Shown here piece by piece: positions 35,000-47,382 of a stretch of DNA of 64,000 bases. Below the pieces are notes generated by a model. That model was given only the letters and a program-made list of their open reading frames with translations. It searched no databases and had not been told where the DNA came from. The DNA comes from Strongyloides papillosus (taxonomy: Eukaryota; Nematoda; Chromadorea; Rhabditida; Strongyloididae). Numbering within the stretch: the stretch's first letter is position 1; every line of letters begins with the position of its first letter. The position numbers and the translations under genes were made by a program. The stretch lies in assembly GCA_005656395.1 (NCBI GenBank), contig SRSI01000055.1, positions 372,001 through 436,000 of the forward strand, given 5' to 3'.

Positions 35000-35535
35000 T
35001 AATATGGATTTTTATTTATAGTAAAAAAAATAATTTTTACATATTTTAATTTAAAATAAGAACGAAAACTAAAATAAAATTTCAATTAATAACCTTTCGT
35101 GTAAGTAAATAATTATTACTTTTCACATTATTATTGTTAGAAAATTTTTAAATTTCTAAACTTATTGTTGTTACTAAATTGTTTAAATTGGTGATTTTTA
35201 TTTAAATATTTATAACTTCAAACAAAATTAACTTTAATAACGTATTTTATAAAATAAAGATAAAAAACAAGTTGGGATCTAAAATGAGCATAATGTTATA
35301 AAAGATATCAAAATTAAAAAAAGCCACATTAATTTAAAAATCCAAACATATATATTTTTGTAAAAAAACGGAAAAATGTATACGACAACTTAATATTTTG
35401 CGTCGTTTTAAAATTTTTACTATCCCTTGATATTTTTAAAATTTGAATAATATTCAATTTTTTAAAATGGTGGGACATTTTTTTGCATTATAGATAGAAT
35501 TGTCAAAATTTGTCCTTTTTATTTTTTGTGTGTAG
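35000..35535 (+). repeat. Dispersed repeat, copy 2 (tandem with copy 3)
   Basis: Same family as 11020-11545. Starts TGGATTTTTATTTATAGTAAAA and ends TTTTTGTGTGTAG, and is immediately followed by the next copy with the same start and end words. Confidence 0.65.
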
Positions 35536-35539
35536 ATAT

Positions 35540-36065
35540 TATGGATTTTTATTTATAGTAAAAATTTTTAAAATATTTGAATCTCAAAAAAAGTAACTAC
35601 TAAAATAATATTTCAAATTCATAATATTTTTTGTGGTTAAATAATTAATAGTTTTCGTTATTATTAATACAACAATTTTTAAACGTCCAAACTTATTAAT
35701 GCTTGAAGATTGTTTTGAAGAATGATCATTGTTAAAATGTTTACAACTTTACATGAAATTAACCTATAATAACTTAGTTCATAAAGTGCTATGAAAAACA
35801 ATTTATACTCTAATAAAGGCATAATATCGTAAAGAATATCATGACTAAATTAATGCTACAACACTTAAAATTGTCAAACATAAATATTTAAAAAAAAACG
35901 GTAAAATTCACGTGAAAATCTAATATTTTGCGCCATTTAAAACATTTTTGTTGTCGTTGATATTTTTGACATTTGAATAAAATTTAACTTTTTTAAATAG
36001 TGGGACATTTTAATTGCATTTTATGAAAAATTGTCAAAATTTGTCTTTTGTATTTTTGTGTGTAC
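35540..36065 (+). repeat. Dispersed repeat, copy 3 (tandem with copy 2)
   Basis: Begins TGGATTTTTATTTATAGTAAAA and ends TTTTTGTGTGTACTGAG. It is the closest match to 11020-11545 in its middle (GATTGTTTTGAAGAATGAT). Confidence 0.65.
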
Positions 36066-36674
36066 TGAGATGAAAAATTTATATTTTAAAAACTTTTAAT
36101 AATTCAAAATTTGCCAAGTTATTAAAAAAAGGTTTCGTTTTTTTAATAAATATAATAAATTTAAAATAAATTTTAAACAAAATCTCCAATAATTTATAAA
36201 GGCTTTTTTACTATAGTTTTGTATTATTACTAAAATTTTTAAGTTTTTAATAATTTATAACATTATCAGATAGTTTTTATCATTTATAATTTCTTAGTAC
36301 TCAATCTCTTCAAATGTTAGCTAAAAAGATTCATAGAAAATTATAAAAAAAGATATTAAAATATGTAATAAGAATATTGTTTCTAATCATATTGTAGAAT
36401 ATTGAAAATGAAAAATTTTATATTTTACAATAGTAAACAAAAAAACTTTTAAATGTATAAAAATTTTTAGAATTGGTAGAAATGTCTATTGCTTAAATTT
36501 GTTTTTATATGATTTCAGAAAACATCAATTATTAGATTAAAGATAAAAGTAGATAGTTTATTATTTATATTACCTTAATAGGTAACAGTAGTTCATGGCA
36601 ATTCAAATACTTTAAAAAATATACATAATAAAATGAATTTAATAAAATAATTAGCAATAAAATATAATTTTATA
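36066..36674. other. 3' side of chemoreceptor gene 1
   Basis: AT-rich; repeated with minor change at 38,030-38,637 as part of the chemoreceptor duplication. Confidence 0.5.
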
Positions 36675-37729
36675 TTATTTCTTTCTATTCCTTTCAGAAA
36701 CTTTTGATGAAGTATTTTGTGTTTTATTTTTACTTGATTTTAATTCAGAAGTTAGAATAAAATAGAGTACATAACTTGGTGAAATTATTCCGTATAAATA
36801 AAGAGTAAATACAATCATATTTGATAATATCTTTGTAATCCATAAATACTTATCATCTTTATATAGAGTTACACATATTAAAAAAATTCCAATAGGAATA
36901 TAAATTAAAACGATTGGTATTACAACATTTATAATATGATGATTAAATTTTTTTATCGAGTTATTTCTTTGATTTGAAATTTGACTAAGCTCTTTCATTT
37001 CCTTTATGAATTTTAGCATTTTTTTAAAAATATATACATAATGAACAATATAATTTATACAAAATATACATGCAGCTGTTATACAAACTGAAAATGCAGC
37101 GCCTTTAGTATTGCCTATTCCCGTTATTGTATAATTATCATATACAAGGAAATGAATGTCTGGATAATTAGAAATAATATCTGAAGTAAGTTCGTCTACT
37201 CCAATACCGAAATAAGAAGCGAAGCAAAAGAAAATAATTGCAGCATATGAAAAAATCAATGCAAAACTCAATTTTTGTACTAAATTGTTTTGGTGGAAAT
37301 TTTTTTTTCTACATAAAGTATTATATTGTCCATTAAAAGCGTAGAGTATAAATAAACATTCACAAAGAATGGCAGGAATAATAAATGCCTACAAAAACTG
37401 ATTTATTAATATGGATAAATGCTTACCATCGAAATTCTACATCCATATCTATCAACAAACCTTATTAATCCATAACAAGCTATAACTTTCCTTGGAAAAA
37501 ATGATCTTACTTCAATAACTATTGAAACATATGTATATACAATAGTAGCTGCAATTTTAGTAAATGTCAAAAATTTTATATAGTCATTATTTGATCCTTT
37601 GTAGTTTTTGACTAAATAAAATACAAGAGTTAATTGTACTGTCATCGCTATTATACTCAAAAAACTCATTGCAAAACAATAACTTTCATTTGGACATTGA
37701 GAAAAATTAGTTTTTGCAAATAGGTACAT
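36675..37729 (-). CDS. Serpentine 7TM chemoreceptor, gene 1 of tandem cluster
   Basis: Exons 37729-37427 and 37388-36675 join in phase 0 over a 38-bp intron (donor after TTTCGATG); 338 residues. Seven hydrophobic helices can be placed: FAMSFLSIIAMTVQLTLVFY, ITKIAATIVYTYVSIVIEV-like, AFIIPAILCECLFILYAF at the exon join, FALIFSYAAIIFFCFASYF, AAFSVCITAACIFCINYIVH, VIPIVLIYIPIGIFLICV and the last near YGIISPSYVLYFILT. A PSYVLYF-type end to TM7 and a short basic tail suit the nematode Str/Srh/Sri superfamily; the exact class was not resolved. Such receptors usually act in sensory cilia. Long Asn-rich extracellular loop with NYT glycosylation site. Confidence 0.8.
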
Positions 37730-38637
37730 AATAATTTAATATGTGGAATGTAAACATGCTATTACTTATATAAAGTTTATAAAATTTCTACTTTATATGA
37801 AAATAGAGAGAGATAATTAAAATTTTTTGATTTTATAAATTTGTAGTTAACTTACATCATAAATAACATTAAGAAAGATTAAATATGACTAAATACATCT
37901 CACAAGACGAATAGAACAATATTTAATATTATTATGAAAAATATTTTGAAGCATAATGTTAAGGTTGTTTGACATAATAGTCACTATAAAAATTAAAATA
38001 TAGAGTTTTAATATTAAATTAAAGCATACTGAAATAAAATATTTATATTTTGAAAAGATCTAATAATTAAAAATTTATAAAGTTATTTAATTTAAAAAAG
38101 TAAAACATTTCCTTAGTTAATATGATCATATTAAAATATAGTTTAAATACAAGTTCTAATTATTTAGTTAGCCAATTTAATCACCATTTTGTATTATCAC
38201 TAAAATTATTAGTTTTTTTTTTATGATTTATCACATTATTAGACGATTTTATAAATTTATAATTCCTTAGCATTCATATCTTCACAAATGTTAGCTAAAA
38301 GATTCGTAGAAAATTATAAAAAAGATATTGAAATATGTAGTAAAGTATATTGTTTCCAATCATATTATAAAATAATTATATATTTTACAATAGTAAACAA
38401 AAAAATCATAAATACATAAAAAAAATTTTAAAACAAAAAGAAATGTTTATTGTTTAAATTAATTTTTTATGATTTCAAAAAAATTAATCAATTATGAAAT
38501 TTAACGATAAAAATTAATAGTTTATTTTTTATATTACTTAACAGAAAACAATAATTCATGGAAATTCAAATACTTTAAAAAATCTACATCGTAAAGTGAA
38601 TATCATAAAATTATTAATAATAAAATATAATTTTATA
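37730..38637. other. Spacer between chemoreceptor genes 1 and 2
   Basis: Promoter of gene 1 and 3' region of gene 2. No further gene. Confidence 0.5.
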
Positions 38638-39690
38638 TTATTTCTTTCTATTCCATTCAGAAACTTTTGATAAAGTATTTTGTGCTTTAATTTTACTTGA
38701 TTTTAATTCAGAAGTTAGAATAAAATAGAGTACATAACTTGGTGAAATTATTCCGTATAAATAAAGAGTAAATACAATCATATTTGATAATATCTTTGTA
38801 ATCCATAAATAATCATCGTCTTTATATAAAGTTATACAGATTAAAAAAATTCCAATAGGAATATAAATTAAAACAATTGGTATTACAACATTTATTATAT
38901 GATGATTAAATTTATTTATGGAGTTATTTCTTTGATCTGAAATTTGACAAAGCCTTTTCATTTCCTTTATGAATTTTAGCATTTTATAAAAAATATATAC
39001 ATAATGAACAATATAATTTATACAAAATATACATGCAGCTGTTATACAAATTGAAAAAGCAGTGCCTTTAGTATTGCCTATTCCCGTTATTGTATAATTA
39101 TTATTTACAAGAAAATGAATATCTGGATAATTAGAAATAATATCTGCAGTAAGTTGTTCTTCAACAACGAGATAGGAAATGAAGCATAATAAAATAATTA
39201 TAGGATACGAAAAAATTAGTGCAAAACTCAATTTTTGTATTAAATTGTTTTGGTGGAATTTTTTTTTCCTACACAAAGTATTGAATTGTCCATTAAAAGC
39301 ATAGAGTATGAATAAACATTCACAAAGAATGGCTGGAACAATAAATGCCTATAAAAATTGATTTATTAGTTATCAAAAAATGCTTACCATCGAAATTTTA
39401 CATCCATATTTTCCAACAAACCTTATTAATCCATAACAAGCTATAACTTTCCTTGGGAAAAATGCCCTTACTTCTATAAATATTGAAACATATGAATAAA
39501 CAATAGTAGCTGCAATTTTAGTAAATGTCAGAAATTTTATATAATCATTATTTGATCTTTTGTAGTTTTTGACTAGATAGAATACAAGAGTTAATTGTAC
39601 TAACATCGCTATTATACTCAATATAGTCATTCCAACACAATAATCTTCATTTGGACATTGAGAAAAAATAGTTTTTGCAAATAGGTACAT
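38638..39690 (-). CDS. Serpentine 7TM chemoreceptor, gene 2 of tandem cluster
   Basis: Exons 39690-39388 and 39348-38638, 39-bp intron at the same place as in gene 1; 337 residues. Very similar to gene 1 over the whole length, with most change in the loop between TM4 and TM5 (LVVEEQLTADIISNYPDI against the GIGVDELTSDIISNYPDI of gene 1), where a ligand-facing difference could lie. The coding duplication extends into both flanks, so it is a recent tandem copy of about 1.9 kb. Confidence 0.8.
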
Positions 39691-40216
39691 AATAATATAA
39701 TATGTGAAATTTAAGCAAATTATTTACTTATATAAAGTTTATAAAATTTCTACATTATATGAAATAGAGAGAGATAATTAAAATTATAAAGTTTTTAATA
39801 ATTTATCATATTAACAGATGATTTTTATTATTTATAATCCCTTACTAATTATATATTATAAATGCTAGCTTCAAGATTTATAAAAAAATCACCAAAATAT
39901 ATAAATTAAAAAGTTGTTAAAATTTTATAATAGAATTGCTTTTTTTCTAAACAGTAGAATTTCGCAAAAAACAATTTAATAAATTTTCTTATATATGAAA
40001 CAAAAACATTATAAAAAGAATAAGAAATTCTTAAGTTTAATAAAATATTTCTAGTTTGTTAGATTTCTTTTTTTGAGATTTTAAAAAAAATCAATCAGTT
40101 ATTATAGTATACTGTTATTCTTAGTATTAATAAGCTGATAACAGTATTTAACTATGATAAAGTCTTAAAGAAGGTGTGCAATACAAAAATAAATTTTTAA
40201 AATATTTTAAAAAAAT
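39691..40216. other. Spacer before the chemoreceptor pseudogene
   Basis: Promoter of gene 2; AT-rich, no gene. Confidence 0.45.
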
Positions 40217-40735
40217 TTAATAGTATATATAACTATTTTCTTCTCTTTCTCTCAAACGTACTTGATGCGAATCTATTTGAAAAATTTTACTTGTTTCTAT
40301 TTTAGAAGTAAAATTAAAATAAAGTACATTGCTTGAGGGAATTATTCCATAAAAATAAATGGTAAACACAATTACATTTGATAATTTTTTTTTGTGACCA
40401 AAAGTCTTTTTCACGATAAAAAAATATCCTGCAAATTGAAGTCATTTCAAAAGGAATATAAATTACAACGATCAGTATTGTAGCATCTATTATATTATGA
40501 ACAAATTTATTAATGTAGTTGTTTTTCTGATTTGAACTTTGATCAAGTTTATTCATTTGTTTAATGAATTTTAACATTTTAATAAAAATATATGTGTAAT
40601 GAGCAGTATAATTTACGCAAAATGTTTCTGAAGTCATTATAACCAACGAAATGTAGTTCTTGTAACATCAACTATTCCTGCTATTGTATTATTATTATAT
40701 ATAAAAAATTAAATATCATGATTTTAAAATAATAT
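40217..40735 (-). pseudogene. Serpentine chemoreceptor pseudogene
   Basis: Matches the second half of genes 1 and 2: CVNYTAHYTYIFIKMLKFIK, NKFVHNIIDATILIVVIYIP and, in another frame, NVIVFTIYFYGIIPSSNVLYF. One frameshift lies near 40,390, between the TM6 and TM7 parts. The first exon and front of exon 2 are missing, replaced by a piece of the dispersed repeat at 40,745. Confidence 0.8.
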
Positions 40736-40744
40736 ATGAAATAA

Positions 40745-40895
40745 CTTTTTCTCTATTTTGTGTTAATTAAAACATTTTTGTTGTTGCTTGGTATTTTTAA
40801 AATTTGAATAAATTTTGATTTTTTAACGGGTGGGAATTTTTATTGAATTTTAGATAAAGTTGTGAAAATTTTTCCTTTTTTTTCAGTGTGCGAAC
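40745..40895 (+). repeat. Dispersed repeat, partial copy 4
   Basis: Matches the last about 150 bp of the repeat at 35540-36065 (AAAACATTTTTGTTG, TTTTTAAAATTTGAATAA, GGGTGGGAATTTTTATTG, AAATTTTTCC). It lies exactly between the broken chemoreceptor and the duplicated DUF19 upstream region. Confidence 0.6.
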
Positions 40896-41185
40896 ACTCT
40901 TAAAAATAAGAATATTTTTACCAATTAATTAATTATTATAAAGTCGAGATTACCACTTAATGAATTCTGTGTGGGCGTGAGAAAAATCTAATTAGAATCT
41001 GATAAAAGCTAACATTTTTACATTATCTGTTTTGCCATGTTTTGATTATTAAACATTTTTGCTTAGTTCTAAATAATCTGGAATAATTTGATAAAAAAAA
41101 GATATCAAAATAAATATCAATTGTTTCCACGCTTTATCTTGATTCTTTTCCATATTTTGCGATAGAAATACATCTACAATGATTA

Positions 41186-41203
41186 TGATAAAAAGTTTTA
41201 TCA
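41186..41203. promoter_or_regulatory. Palindromic double TGATAA site upstream of DUF19 gene B
   Basis: TGATAAAAAGTTTTATCA, 85 bp before ATG 41289; palindromic but for the central two bases. Confidence 0.6.
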
Positions 41204-41288
41204 CTGGAAATTATATCATTTTAATCATTTTTTAGCATTATATAAGCATGTTAAACTTTATTGATATTATTAATAACTTTACTTCATA

Positions 41289-41981
41289 ATGCATCATTTT
41301 ATTCAACTTCTAAACGTACTTAATATTGGAAGCAATCTTTCAGCATCAACATGTCCTTTATCTTCATATACTGTAAATTGTAAAATTTAATAAATTAAAT
41401 GTATTTATTAGAATGTTGCTAAATGTTATGAAAGTTACTTTAACTATTTTAATTTGACAATTGGGCCTAATCTAGAATTCCCTGATTATCACACTTTTAT
41501 TGCTAATAGAGCAAAACTTGAGACAAACACAGAAATCTCAAATTTTTTAAATGCTTGTGATATACAAAATACATTAATGGGATGCCTCGATACTGATAAT
41601 TTTTGTCTGAATCCTGAAGATCTATCAAAAATTGGCAAATTTAAAAATAATGATAATTTTCTATATGCTGGTGATTATAACATGGTAACCTATGAATGTA
41701 CAACCGGATACGATTATGTAATAAATAATTATTATTGCATAGTTAATACCAACTACCTCTTTCAAGACCAATTTGCAAATTGTACAAGTACTTATATGAA
41801 GAATATTCCTATTGAAGGTGAATGTCCGGCTACAAACAATTTTATTAACTGTTATGACACCATTTATTCAACATATTGTGGAGAAAAAGCTGGTGATTTC
41901 TATTGTAATGTACTTACACGTGGTTTGAATACAGAACTTCCAGTATGTAATGGAAAGTTAAAGACATGTAATCCATTATAA
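41289..41981 (+). CDS. Secreted T20D4.11-like (DUF19) Cys-rich protein, gene B
   Basis: Exons 41289-41372 and 41412-41981, 217 residues, same structure as gene A. Signal peptide MHHFIQLLNVLNIGSNLSAS. Mature part with the same Cys frame (KCYESYFNYFNLTIG, GCLDTDNFCLNPEDLSKIG, STYCGEKAGDFYCNV). It differs from gene A mainly between Cys positions, as expected of a diversifying family of exported proteins. Upstream DNA of about 390 bp is shared with genes A and D. Confidence 0.83.
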
Positions 41982-44264
41982 AAAAATATTTACATCATTC
42001 TGAAATATTATTAATAAATGAAGAACCTATATTTGTTTTTCATTATAACATATTTTTATGAACGGTTTTAAAAAAGTGTTATTTAATTTATTTCGTTTTC
42101 ATCACATAAACTTATAAAAGATATTTTCTTAAGAAATAGTAATTTTTAGCAATGAATCATTTAAGCTTTTTTTTATCCATTATTGTTGTTTCTAAAAAAC
42201 GTATATATTATTGAGTAATATGTTATAAAAAATTAATTCTTTTTTACTTTTAATACTACTCCTTAAAGTATGCATGCAACGAAAGATGAATAGTTAAAAT
42301 CTTTGGTATTATATATTTCAGTTTTTGATTCTGACATTTTCCATGTAAATAGATTCCACAATGAATTATCATAATCTAAAACAAAAATTATTCCAAAAAA
42401 AATTGAGGTCGAAGATTCAAAAATTGCAATCATTTTAAATTAATGGCCAAGTTTATTTAATAATATTTTTACATGGGGACATACAAATGGAGTATTATTT
42501 GTACCATTACCATGCTAAACAATTTAGTTGCAATAAAAATTAAAAAAATCTTAGTTTTTTTGCCATTTTCAGAAGATTATACGTGAAAAAAATAGTGAGA
42601 ACAAATTGGACTTTAGGGAGAATACAAACCTCTTGAATTTAAAAGTCTCATAGATTAACTTTTGTTATTATAAATAAATATTTTAATAATTTAATCATGT
42701 TAAAAAATAAATTTATGTAAACAACTTTCTCTTTTCTCGTTATCAATTTATAACTTTTAATTTTTACTTCTTTTTTCACCAATCGGTTGAAGGTCATGCC
42801 TTTGACTAGCACTTTTAGACACTTTGTTTAGAATATTTTTTTCTAAAAACTACCATTCTATGCTCTTTAATTTGGTCAATTATTAGTTAAACCTTACAAT
42901 ATTAAGTTTTTCCACAATTTAAGAGTTTAATCTATCAAATGACTTATAAAAAATTAAATTGATTAACCTATAAAAAAATTATTTATGGCAAAAAAACTAC
43001 ACAAATAAGTATGCAAAAAAGTGGTATTATTTGAAAATAACTTAGTCATTAATGATCAAAATTTTTTATACCATTTTTTCTTCTCTTAAGTTGGAAACAA
43101 ATACATTTACTAACTATTTAATCATTGAAATGAATTAAAACCGAAGAAAGTTATGTGAAGACAAATTTAATTTCTCTATTTATTTTCTACAGTTCTAAAA
43201 AAATGCCTAATGAAAAGTAGAATCTTTAGTATTTTATTTTTTCAGTTTGAGAATTTATTTCATATTTTCTTTAACTACGTCAAACATAGTTAAAATTGTT
43301 TTATTAAAATCTTATATAATTGTTTATACGTCTACAATATATAAACATTATAAATATTAGTACATAACATCAATAACATAAACGATACATAAATTATAAT
43401 ATAGTTAATTTAATTACATAATATATTTTGATGACTACTTGTTTTGATTACATTTCGTATTACCTCCATTTAACTTATTTTGGTATTTTGTTTTTTATTT
43501 GTAAGATAAATTATCTTACTTTTTATTAAATTTGAATTCTGAAAGATTTGTAGTATAAACGACACTATTTTCTTACGATTGAAATATTTCAATTGATAAC
43601 ATCAAATATAGCAAAAATATTTTTGATTCTTCTATATTATTATTATTTACAAAAAATAATTTTATTACTTTACCATAATCTTCAAAATTATTCAAAATAT
43701 TTTCAACTTCCTATTTTTTACATATCAAATTGTTATACCTTTTCTCTCTACTAATTAAAAAAACAGACTCGAAATAATAAAAATTTAAAATACAAATTAA
43801 TGCATTCATTTATTGATCTTTTCAATTTAAAATTCAGAGAAATAATATAAAAATTATTTACATCAAAAGAATATTAAAAAACTTAGGCGTATTGTTAATT
43901 TTTACCTTGTTGTAATTATAAATAAAATAAATTTTAATACTTATTTTAACAAGCATTAATTTATATAGTTAATGTTAGAATCATTAAATAACATTTGTTT
44001 ACAAAGAAATAATCTATCTTCATATAATGTTTTTTATTAGGTAAAATATTTTTTCAAATATCTGAATAATTAACAATTAATTATATGATTCATTGATTCT
44101 TATCAGCAATTTTACGGAAGACAGTAAAAAAAAGTAATGTGATGAGAATATTTTGCTTTTATCACTAATAAGTCACAAACCAATTTGAAGATTAAGCTTA
44201 AAATTTTATGATAACAGAAGCGTATTTAAACTTTTCGAGACTTATAGTAGAAAAACAAATTAAA
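41982..44264. other. Intergenic, no gene seen
   Basis: The first 400 bp match the DNA downstream of genes A and D; the rest is AT-rich and unremarkable. No supported coding exon, RNA gene or transposon. Confidence 0.5.
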
Positions 44265-44948
44265 ATGAATAACTTTTTCAGACTTCTTACTTTGCTCAAT
44301 ACTCTTGATAGTGCTTCAACATGCAATCCATCATCATACAATGTAAATCTAATATTATAAAGTAGTTAATCATTAATTTGGGTTGTAACCTCATGCTAGG
44401 AATCATTCTTTAAACACTACAATTGAGAAATTGTAGAAACAATGGCATTTCCAAATTATATGGACTTTGTTGATGTTCATGGACAATTAGAGTTTGCTGC
44501 ACCACATGACAATTTCATTAAAGATTGTACTGTCCAAAGTCGCCTTACATCATGCCTTGGTACAGCTGTTTCATGCGTCAATTCAACTGATTTATTGAAA
44601 ATTTTCAAATTTAACAAGCATGATAATCGAGACTATACAGGAGGTAACTATATGAGCACATACAAGTGTACAACAGCATACAGTTACATTACTAGCAATT
44701 ATAATTGTTTAACTACTGCTGATCACCTCAGTAAGGATGCAATCACAAAATGCTTCAGTGATATGCTTACTTCATCGGAGGACAAAATGTGTGAAGCTGG
44801 AAATACACTTATTCAATGTCTTGATGCAATTTATTCATCATATTGTGGACCAAAAGCTGCAGATTTTGTTTGTAATGTAGCAAAAATTGATATGACATAT
44901 GATATACCACAATGTGCTGATAAAATTATGAAATGTAATCCACTTTAA
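44265..44948 (+). pseudogene. Divergent DUF19 gene C, probably damaged near the exon 2 start
   Basis: A signal-peptide exon (44265-44342, MNNFFRLLTLLNTLDSASTC) has a good gtaaat donor. The main body, 44442-44948, is open for 168 codons and keeps the family Cys pattern (SCLGTAVSCVNSTDLLKI, SYCGPKAADFVCNVAKI). Between them the ancestral acceptor seen in the other copies is gone; a replacement acceptor (gctag, 44,400) exists, but the frame then meets TGA at about 44,424. So either the gene is dead, or an unusual splice or internal start rescues it. Its coding body looks well preserved, more so than expected for an old pseudogene. Confidence 0.6.
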
Positions 44949-45477
44949 AATTTTAATTACAATATAAATTTTTCTATCCGTTTAATAGCAATAAAAATTT
45001 TGTATTAGTAATTAGAAAGTTTTAATAATTTATATGTCGGAAGGTAGTTTTTACTTTCAAATGATAACAATGTCATTAACTTTCTTGATAGAAATTTTAT
45101 ATGAAAATTACGTGAATAAACGAGACAATTGTTTTTAAATTTTAACTTTAAAAAGTAAGCAAATATTTTTACGTTTTTTTATAAACATTCTTGAAAATAA
45201 GAATATTTCTACCAATTAGTTAATTATAATGAAGTCGAAATTACCACTAATGAATTCAATTTAGCGTTAGAAAAATCTGATTAAAATATGATAAAAGCTA
45301 ACATTTTGTATATTATATATTTTTACCTTGCTTTGATTATTAAAAGGTTTTTGTTTAATTTTAAATAATGAGTAATAATTTGATAAAAAAAAAGATATCG
45401 AAATACATACAACTGTTTCCACGTTTTATCTTAATTCTTTTCCATATTTTGCGGTAAAAATATATCTACCATAATTC
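44949..45477. other. Spacer between DUF19 genes C and D
   Basis: Matches 31,834-32,362 closely, that is, the DNA between the truncated DUF19 fragment and gene A. Confidence 0.7.
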
Positions 45478-45495
45478 TGATAAAAAGTTTTATCA
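45478..45495. promoter_or_regulatory. Palindromic double TGATAA site upstream of DUF19 gene D
   Basis: TGATAAAAAGTTTTATCA, 85 bp before ATG 45581, followed at 8 bp by TGATAT. Confidence 0.6.
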
Positions 45496-45580
45496 TTTAA
45501 AATGATATCATTTTAACCCGTTACTAACACTATAAAAGCATACTAAATTTTATTAATGTTATTAAGAATTTCAATTCACA

Positions 45581-46273
45581 ATGCATCATTTTATTCAACT
45601 TCTAAGCGTACTTAATGTTGGAAGCAATCTTTCATCATTAACATGTCCTGCATCCTTATATAACGTAAATTATAAACTTTAATTAATTAAATGTATTTGT
45701 TAGAATGTTGCTAAATGTTATGGAGATTACTTCCAATATTTTAACTTAACAATTGGACCAAACGTAGAATTCCCAGATTATCAAACTTTTGTCGCTAGTG
45801 TAGAAAAACTTGAGGCAAGCTCAGAAGTTACAGATTTTCTAAATCTTTGTAATATACAAAATAGATTAGCAGGGTGCCTTGGTAGTGGTGTTTCTTGTAT
45901 AAATCCTGATGATCTAACAAAAATTGGCAAATTTAAAAATAATGATAATTTTCTATATGCTGGTGATTATAATATGACAAGCTTCGAATGTACTGCAGGA
46001 TATACTTATATAACAAATAATTATAATTGCTTAATTAATGCCAACTTCCTCTTTCAAGACCAATTTGCAAATTGTGTAAAAAGTTATGTAAAAAATATTC
46101 CTATTGAAGGTGAATGTCCAGCAACAAATAATTATATTAAATGTTTTGACAACATCTATTCATCATATTGTGGAGCGAAGGCTGGTGATTTATTCTGTAA
46201 CGTACTTACAAACGGTCTTAGTATAGAACTTCCAGTTTGTAATGGAAAGTTAATGACATGCAATCCAATATAA
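45581..46273 (+). CDS. Secreted T20D4.11-like (DUF19) Cys-rich protein, gene D
   Basis: Exons 45581-45664 and 45704-46273, 217 residues. Signal peptide MHHFIQLLSVLNVGSNLSS. Closest to genes A and B: KCYGDYFQYFNLTIGPNVEF, GCLGSGVSCINPDDLTKIG, SSYCGAKAGDLFCNV. Intact. It forms a pair with gene C, mirrored by the pair of truncated fragment and gene A. Confidence 0.83.
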
Positions 46274-47382
46274 AATATACTTAAATCATTCTGAAATATT
46301 ACTAATAAATGGAAAACCTGTATTTGTTTTTCATTATAACATATTTCTATGAATAGTTTTTAAAAGGTTGTATCTAAAATACTTTGTTTTCGATCATATA
46401 AGCTTATCAAAAATAAAAAATGTTTTTTAAAAGATATTATGTTTTAAAAGTGGTTTATTTAAATTTTTTTTATCCTTTATTGTTGTGTCTAAAAAATGTA
46501 TTTATTGCGTAGTAATTTGTAATTAATCAATTTTTCAAAAATACAATGCAGTACCATTTTTATAAACTATTAATTACCTATTAAATGATAAATTGTTTTT
46601 CCAATAATATTAACCGATAAATCTTTAAATTCATTGAAAAAATTTGTCTAGAAAATTTATGTCCAAAATGTTTCATAACTTCTTAAATAACTTTCAAAAC
46701 ATCTCCTATCAAATAACATTACCAAAAAAAAATATTTGTTTTTTTTCTATAAATATCAATGAGCTAAAAAAAACATATTATATGTTATTTTAAGAAGTAT
46801 GGAAAATAATTCATAGAACAGAATCGTTACAGTACACTTAACAAAATAGAGATAAAAAATAACTTTGTTTTGGGAAATTCGTTGCCTAAAAACTAATAAA
46901 AAACATGACTTTTTTTTACACAGGATCAAAGCTCAGGAATATAATTAGTACAGGTAAAAAAGTTTACACAATAAAAATGTTTACAATAATGAAAAAATTT
47001 CAAAAACAGTTTTTTTATTTAAAACATTTCAACTTTTCTACCATAAAAAATGTCATGTTATCTGATTATATATGAAAGATAAAAAAAAGTATTACGTATT
47101 ACGTTAAAGTACAATGTCAGTTGATAAGATTAATTAATTAAAAGTACCATTTGTCTTCTTCAAGTTTATTACATACCAAAACTTTTGATATATCTATTTT
47201 TTGATTGTTAAATTAATATAGTTAAACTAAAAAAAGAACATAAATAAATTATAATTATACTTTTAAAAGTAATTGGCAGGGAAAGTTGCTTTTTGATCTT
47301 GTTGTTAATAACTTCAATGATCATTCCTTAATATATTTAATTAGACGTTTTTAGTAAAAGTTTTATTTTATTGTATCTACAA
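46274..47382. other. Intergenic, no gene seen
   Basis: The first 250 bp match the downstream DNA of the other DUF19 genes; the remainder is AT-rich without features. Confidence 0.5.

Noticed and set aside
35000..36065. Tandem repeats considered as CRISPR or satellite
   Set aside because: The units are long, diverged and without spacers; the genome is eukaryotic.
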